Source: Lachnospiraceae bacterium
GTDB lineage: Bacteria > Bacillota > Clostridia > Lachnospirales > Lachnospiraceae
Assembly: GCA_015057375.1 (NCBI GenBank)
Contig: SVEM01000021.1
Span: 1 to 35,253, forward strand
Direction of reading: 5' to 3'
DNA length: 35,253 nt
Shown here: piece after piece, positions 32,903 through 35,253 of the stretch
How the letters are laid out: every line of letters begins with the position of its first letter
Position numbering within the stretch: the first letter of the stretch is position 1
Made by a program: the position numbers and the translations under genes
Notes under the pieces: model-generated
The model's database searches: none
Told to the model about the DNA's origin: nothing
Seen by the model: the letters and a program-made list of their open reading frames with translations, nothing else

Positions 32903-32959
32903 GCAGAAATTTTAACCAAAAACCGCGAAAATACGGCATTTTTCAGCCCAAAACAAAGA

Positions 32960-33014
32960 AAAACCACAATATCTTGTGGTTGGTTTTTATACCAAGACAA
33001 ATTATTGTGGTTTT
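32960..33014 (-). terminator. Terminator region with alternative hairpins after the flavoprotein gene
   Basis: ACCACAA-TATC-TTGTGGT (32963-32980) forms a short stem. The same left arm, AAAACCACAATA (32960-32971), is also a perfect 12-base partner of TATTGTGGTTTT (33003-33014). On the minus strand the downstream arm runs into TTTTTCTTTG. The 252-base gap between the flavoprotein stop and mraZ holds this element and the mraZ promoter and is otherwise very AT-rich. Confidence 0.65.
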
Positions 33015-33065
33015 ATGTTTGTAAAATTTTTTTAATTTTTTGTTCGATTTTTTTGTTTTTGGGAA

Positions 33066-33686
33066 TTATCTTATGAAATTAGTATGTAATTTAGCTTCTT
33101 TCTCAGGTAAACCGTAATTTTCTTTGCCTAAAGCTATACTTTTCATAAGAAATGTCATATTCTCAGCAAGTGTACGCATCATCTGTAAGCCTTCTTCATC
33201 CTGCGCTGCTTCGTCTGCATTATTTCCGTGAATTCCGTTCCAGTACTGACCTGTTGCTATAGGCATTCCGCTTATTGCAAAATACTTATTAAGCTGATCA
33301 TATGTTGCAGTAAGTCCGCCTCTTCTTGCTGATGCAACAACTGCTCCTACCTTCATGGTTTTGTCTTTTGCACTTGAACTGTAAAACAGTCTGTCAAGAA
33401 CTGAAGATAATGTTCCATTTGAAGATGCATAATATACCGGGCTTCCAAGCACAAGACCGTCTGCCTGTTCAAGTTTTGCTGCTAACTCATTTACAACATC
33501 ATCAAATACACAGCTTCCTTTAGTCTTACATGTTCCACAGGCAACACATCCTCTTACTGCCATGTTTCCGACCTGTACTATCTCACACTCTATACCATAT
33601 TTTGAAAATACTTTTTCCATCTCGTTAAGTGCTGTGTATGTACAGCCCTGTGCATGCGGACTTCCGTTAATCATTAATACTTTCAT
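33066..33686 (-). CDS. Flavodoxin-fold NADPH-dependent FMN reductase / iron-sulfur flavoprotein family
   Basis: A 206-residue protein with the FMN phosphate loop NGSPHAQGCTYTALNE at residues 7-22 and the flavin segment GSPVYYASSNGTLSSVLDRL. The motif CVACGTCKTKGSC (four Cys, residues ~46-59) is the compact cluster seen in iron-sulfur flavoproteins of anaerobes, which usually hold a 4Fe-4S centre. Such proteins pass single electrons to quinones, nitro compounds or oxygen species. GGAGGGAATTC precedes the ATG. It lies 59 bases after ychF on the same strand and ends at a terminator region. Substrate unknown. Confidence 0.9.
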   Translation of the reverse strand: MKVLMINGSPHAQGCTYTALNEMEKVFSKYGIECEIVQVGNMAVRGCVACGTCKTKGSCVFDDVVNELAAKLEQADGLVLGSPVYYASSNGTLSSVLDRLFYSSSAKDKTMKVGAVVASARRGGLTATYDQLNKYFAISGMPIATGQYWNGIHGNNADEAAQDEEGLQMMRTLAENMTFLMKSIALGKENYGLPEKEAKLHTNFIR

Positions 33687-33745
33687 GAATTCCCTCCGTT
33701 GTTATGGGTATTTGTTTGTAACGTTTTATGCGAAAAATATTTGGT

Positions 33746-34843
33746 TTATACATTAAATCTAAAAAGAACTACATCTCCGTCCTGCATAACATATTCTTTT
33801 CCTTCAGAACGTACAAGACCTTTTTCCTTCGCAGCAAGCATGCTTCCATGTTCTTTGAGAGCTGAATATGCAACTACCTCAGCACGGATAAATCCACGTT
33901 CAAAGTCTGTATGTATCTTTCCTGCTGCCTGCGGAGCCTTGGTTCCTTTTTTGATTGTCCAGGCTCTTGTTTCATCTTCTCCGGATGTAAGGTAGCTTAT
34001 AAGTCCGAGAAGACTGTAGCTTGCCTTAATAAGCTTTTCAAGGCCTGACTCAGCAAGCCCGAGATCCTCTAAGAACATCTTCTTTTCATCATCGTCAAGC
34101 TCTGCGATCTCCTGCTCTATCTGGGCACAGATAACAAACACTTCTTCTCCGGCTTCTTTAGCAAACTCTCTTACCTTTTCTACCATAGGATTGCCTGCTG
34201 CATCATCAGCAAGCTCGTCCTCTGATACATTTGCCGCATAAATAACCGGCTTCTGTGTAAGAAGATTATATCCGTTGAACAATGCTAATTCTTCATCATC
34301 TTCAATCTCAAAATTCTTTGCAAGATTTCCGTCTTCGAGAAACGCCTTTATTCTCTCAAGAAGCGCAAGTTCCTTTGCAAGCTTCTTATCATTTTTTGCA
34401 CCTCTGACAGTCTTTGAAATTCTTCTTTCAATTATCTCAAGGTCAGAGAAAATGAGTTCAAGATTGATTGTCTCAATATCTCTGAGCGGATTAATAGAAC
34501 CGTCAACATGAATGATGTTACTGTCTTCAAAACATCTTACAACATGTACGACTGCATCTACTTCTCTGATATTTGAAAGGAACTGGTTTCCAAGTCCTTC
34601 ACCCTTTGAAGCTCCCTTTACGAGTCCTGCTATATCAACAAATTCTATAACTGCAGGAATAGTCTTTGCAGAATTGTGCATCTTAGTAAGCACGTCAAGT
34701 CTCTCATCCGGCACCGGAACGATACCGATGTTAGGATCAATTGTGCAGAACGGATAGTTCGCTGATTCTGCTCCTGCTTTTGTAAGTGAATTGAATAATG
34801 TACTTTTTCCTACGTTAGGAAGTCCGACGATACCTAATTTCAT
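33746..34843 (-). CDS. ychF: Redox-regulated ATPase YchF (Obg-related)
   Basis: The product is 365 residues from the ATG at 34843, 11 bases after AAAGGAG. G1 is GLPNVGKSTLF (residues ~6-16), G3 is DIAGLVKGASKGEGLGNQFL, and YAANVSEDE replaces the canonical NKxD motif, which explains the ATP preference of YchF. A coiled-coil insertion lies at ~130-165, and a C-terminal TGS domain ends with REWTI-like TRAWTIKKGTKAPQAAG and DFERGFIRAEV. It binds ribosomes and affects translation and the oxidative stress response. It is a near-universal housekeeping gene. Confidence 0.97.
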   Translation of the reverse strand: MKLGIVGLPNVGKSTLFNSLTKAGAESANYPFCTIDPNIGIVPVPDERLDVLTKMHNSAKTIPAVIEFVDIAGLVKGASKGEGLGNQFLSNIREVDAVVHVVRCFEDSNIIHVDGSINPLRDIETINLELIFSDLEIIERRISKTVRGAKNDKKLAKELALLERIKAFLEDGNLAKNFEIEDDEELALFNGYNLLTQKPVIYAANVSEDELADDAAGNPMVEKVREFAKEAGEEVFVICAQIEQEIAELDDDEKKMFLEDLGLAESGLEKLIKASYSLLGLISYLTSGEDETRAWTIKKGTKAPQAAGKIHTDFERGFIRAEVVAYSALKEHGSMLAAKEKGLVRSEGKEYVMQDGDVVLFRFNV

Positions 34844-34905
34844 TTTTTTATATTCTCCTTTCAAAACCCTTGATTTTTAAGGATTTGTGGTGTTTTGCTT
34901 TTTTC

Positions 34906-34981
34906 TACTGTGCCATTTACTGCATCAACTAGACAACATTGATTGTTCCTGCCTAGAAGAATCCACAAAAATAGCACAGTA
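34906..34981. repeat. Near-perfect inverted repeat between ychF and hsdR
   Basis: TACTGTGCCATTT (34906-34918) and AAATAGCACAGTA (34969-34981) match at 12 of 13 positions as inverted arms, 50 bases apart. A smaller CTAG...CTAG element lies inside. It sits after the hsdR stop and before ychF; a fold-back terminator or a miniature repeat element are both possible. Confidence 0.5.
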
Positions 34982-35037
34982 ACTATATCACAAAACCAAA
35001 GCATCTTCAATAAAATCTTTCATTCTAACTTTATATC

Positions 35038-35253
35038 TTACGCTGCTGCATTTGCATTAATCCGATCAATAACCTTCCTAATTCCCATCCATACTGTCAG
35101 GTCAGTGAATATTTCTACCACACTACCCTTGTCCGTAAATGGCGACTCTTGCAACACTGATAAATCCTTCATCATACCGTTGTGTACAATGTACTCAACA
35201 ATCTGATTCACAAAGTAAATCTGTCTACTATCGAGATTTGTATCGTTAAGGAA
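35038..35253 (-). CDS. hsdR: Type I restriction endonuclease subunit R (HsdR), C-terminal 71 residues only
   Basis: An open frame enters from the right edge and stops with TAA at 35038. The 71 visible residues include LDSRQIYFVNQIVEYIV, HNGMMKDLSVLQESPFTDKG and EIFTDLTVWMGIRKVIDRIN, which I recognise as the conserved C-terminus of EcoR124-type HsdR proteins. HsdR is the translocating motor and nuclease of type I restriction complexes with HsdM and HsdS. The start, the helicase and the nuclease domain are outside the window, so completeness cannot be judged. The plus-strand reading here is only a shadow. Confidence 0.82.
   Translation of the reverse strand, partial: FLNDTNLDSRQIYFVNQIVEYIVHNGMMKDLSVLQESPFTDKGSVVEIFTDLTVWMGIRKVIDRINANAAA

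Noticed and set aside
34943-35206. Plus-strand 87-codon open frame
   Set aside because: It is opposite the conserved HsdR C-terminus and has no ribosome site.

Overview
The window (about 35 kb, AT-rich) reads like a chromosome segment of a Gram-positive anaerobe of the Clostridia, most likely a plant-fibre-degrading gut Lachnospiraceae. This rests on the clostridial dcw cluster without ftsA, the Lachnospiraceae-style MBOAT/DHHW/DUF4358 gene set, secreted xylan-type enzymes with lysine-rich Ig-like N-terminal modules, strong AGGAGG-type ribosome binding sites and frequent TTG/GTG starts. No species is claimed. Almost every gene is on the minus strand; only the GH10 xylanase and a CsoR-family regulator are on the plus strand.

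Left region (1-6003): a secreted duplicated parallel beta-helix protein cut by the window edge, then a compact minus-strand operon of ECF sigma factor, single-span membrane protein (probable anti-sigma), DUF4358 lipoprotein, MBOAT O-acyltransferase and DHHW/AlgJ-like protein. An ECF-type promoter sits directly upstream of the sigma gene. This looks like a stress-controlled module that acylates an extracellular polymer.

Carbohydrate and accessory region (6004-20337): a 528-base gene-free stretch holds an array of inverted TGGGCA/TGCCCA pairs and a good promoter for the GH10 xylanase. After it come a cytoplasmic Cu/Zn-SOD-like protein (overlapping the xylanase tail to tail), a large secreted GH95 enzyme, a Csp-like subtilase without signal peptide, an FmdE-family protein with an iron-chelate-type ABC importer (ATPase, permease, binding lipoprotein), a divergent CsoR-family repressor with a shared palindromic operator, a secreted CE1-type esterase and a DegV lipid-binding protein. 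GH10, CE1 and GH95 would together remove backbone, ester and side-chain groups of complex xylan.

Cell division region (20441-32902): mraZ, rsmH, ftsL-like, two class B PBPs, murD, ftsW, murA, divIB, ftsZ and a divergent ThyX-like gene, all minus strand. It runs from an mraZ promoter with MraZ boxes to a terminator after the ThyX-like gene. mraY and murG are absent from it, and ftsZ, ftsW and probably divIB use TTG starts.

Right end (33066-35253): a flavodoxin-fold iron-sulfur-flavoprotein-like reductase, the ATPase/GTPase YchF, and the last 71 codons of a type I restriction HsdR subunit entering from the right edge. No rRNA, tRNA, insertion sequence or CRISPR array was recognised.
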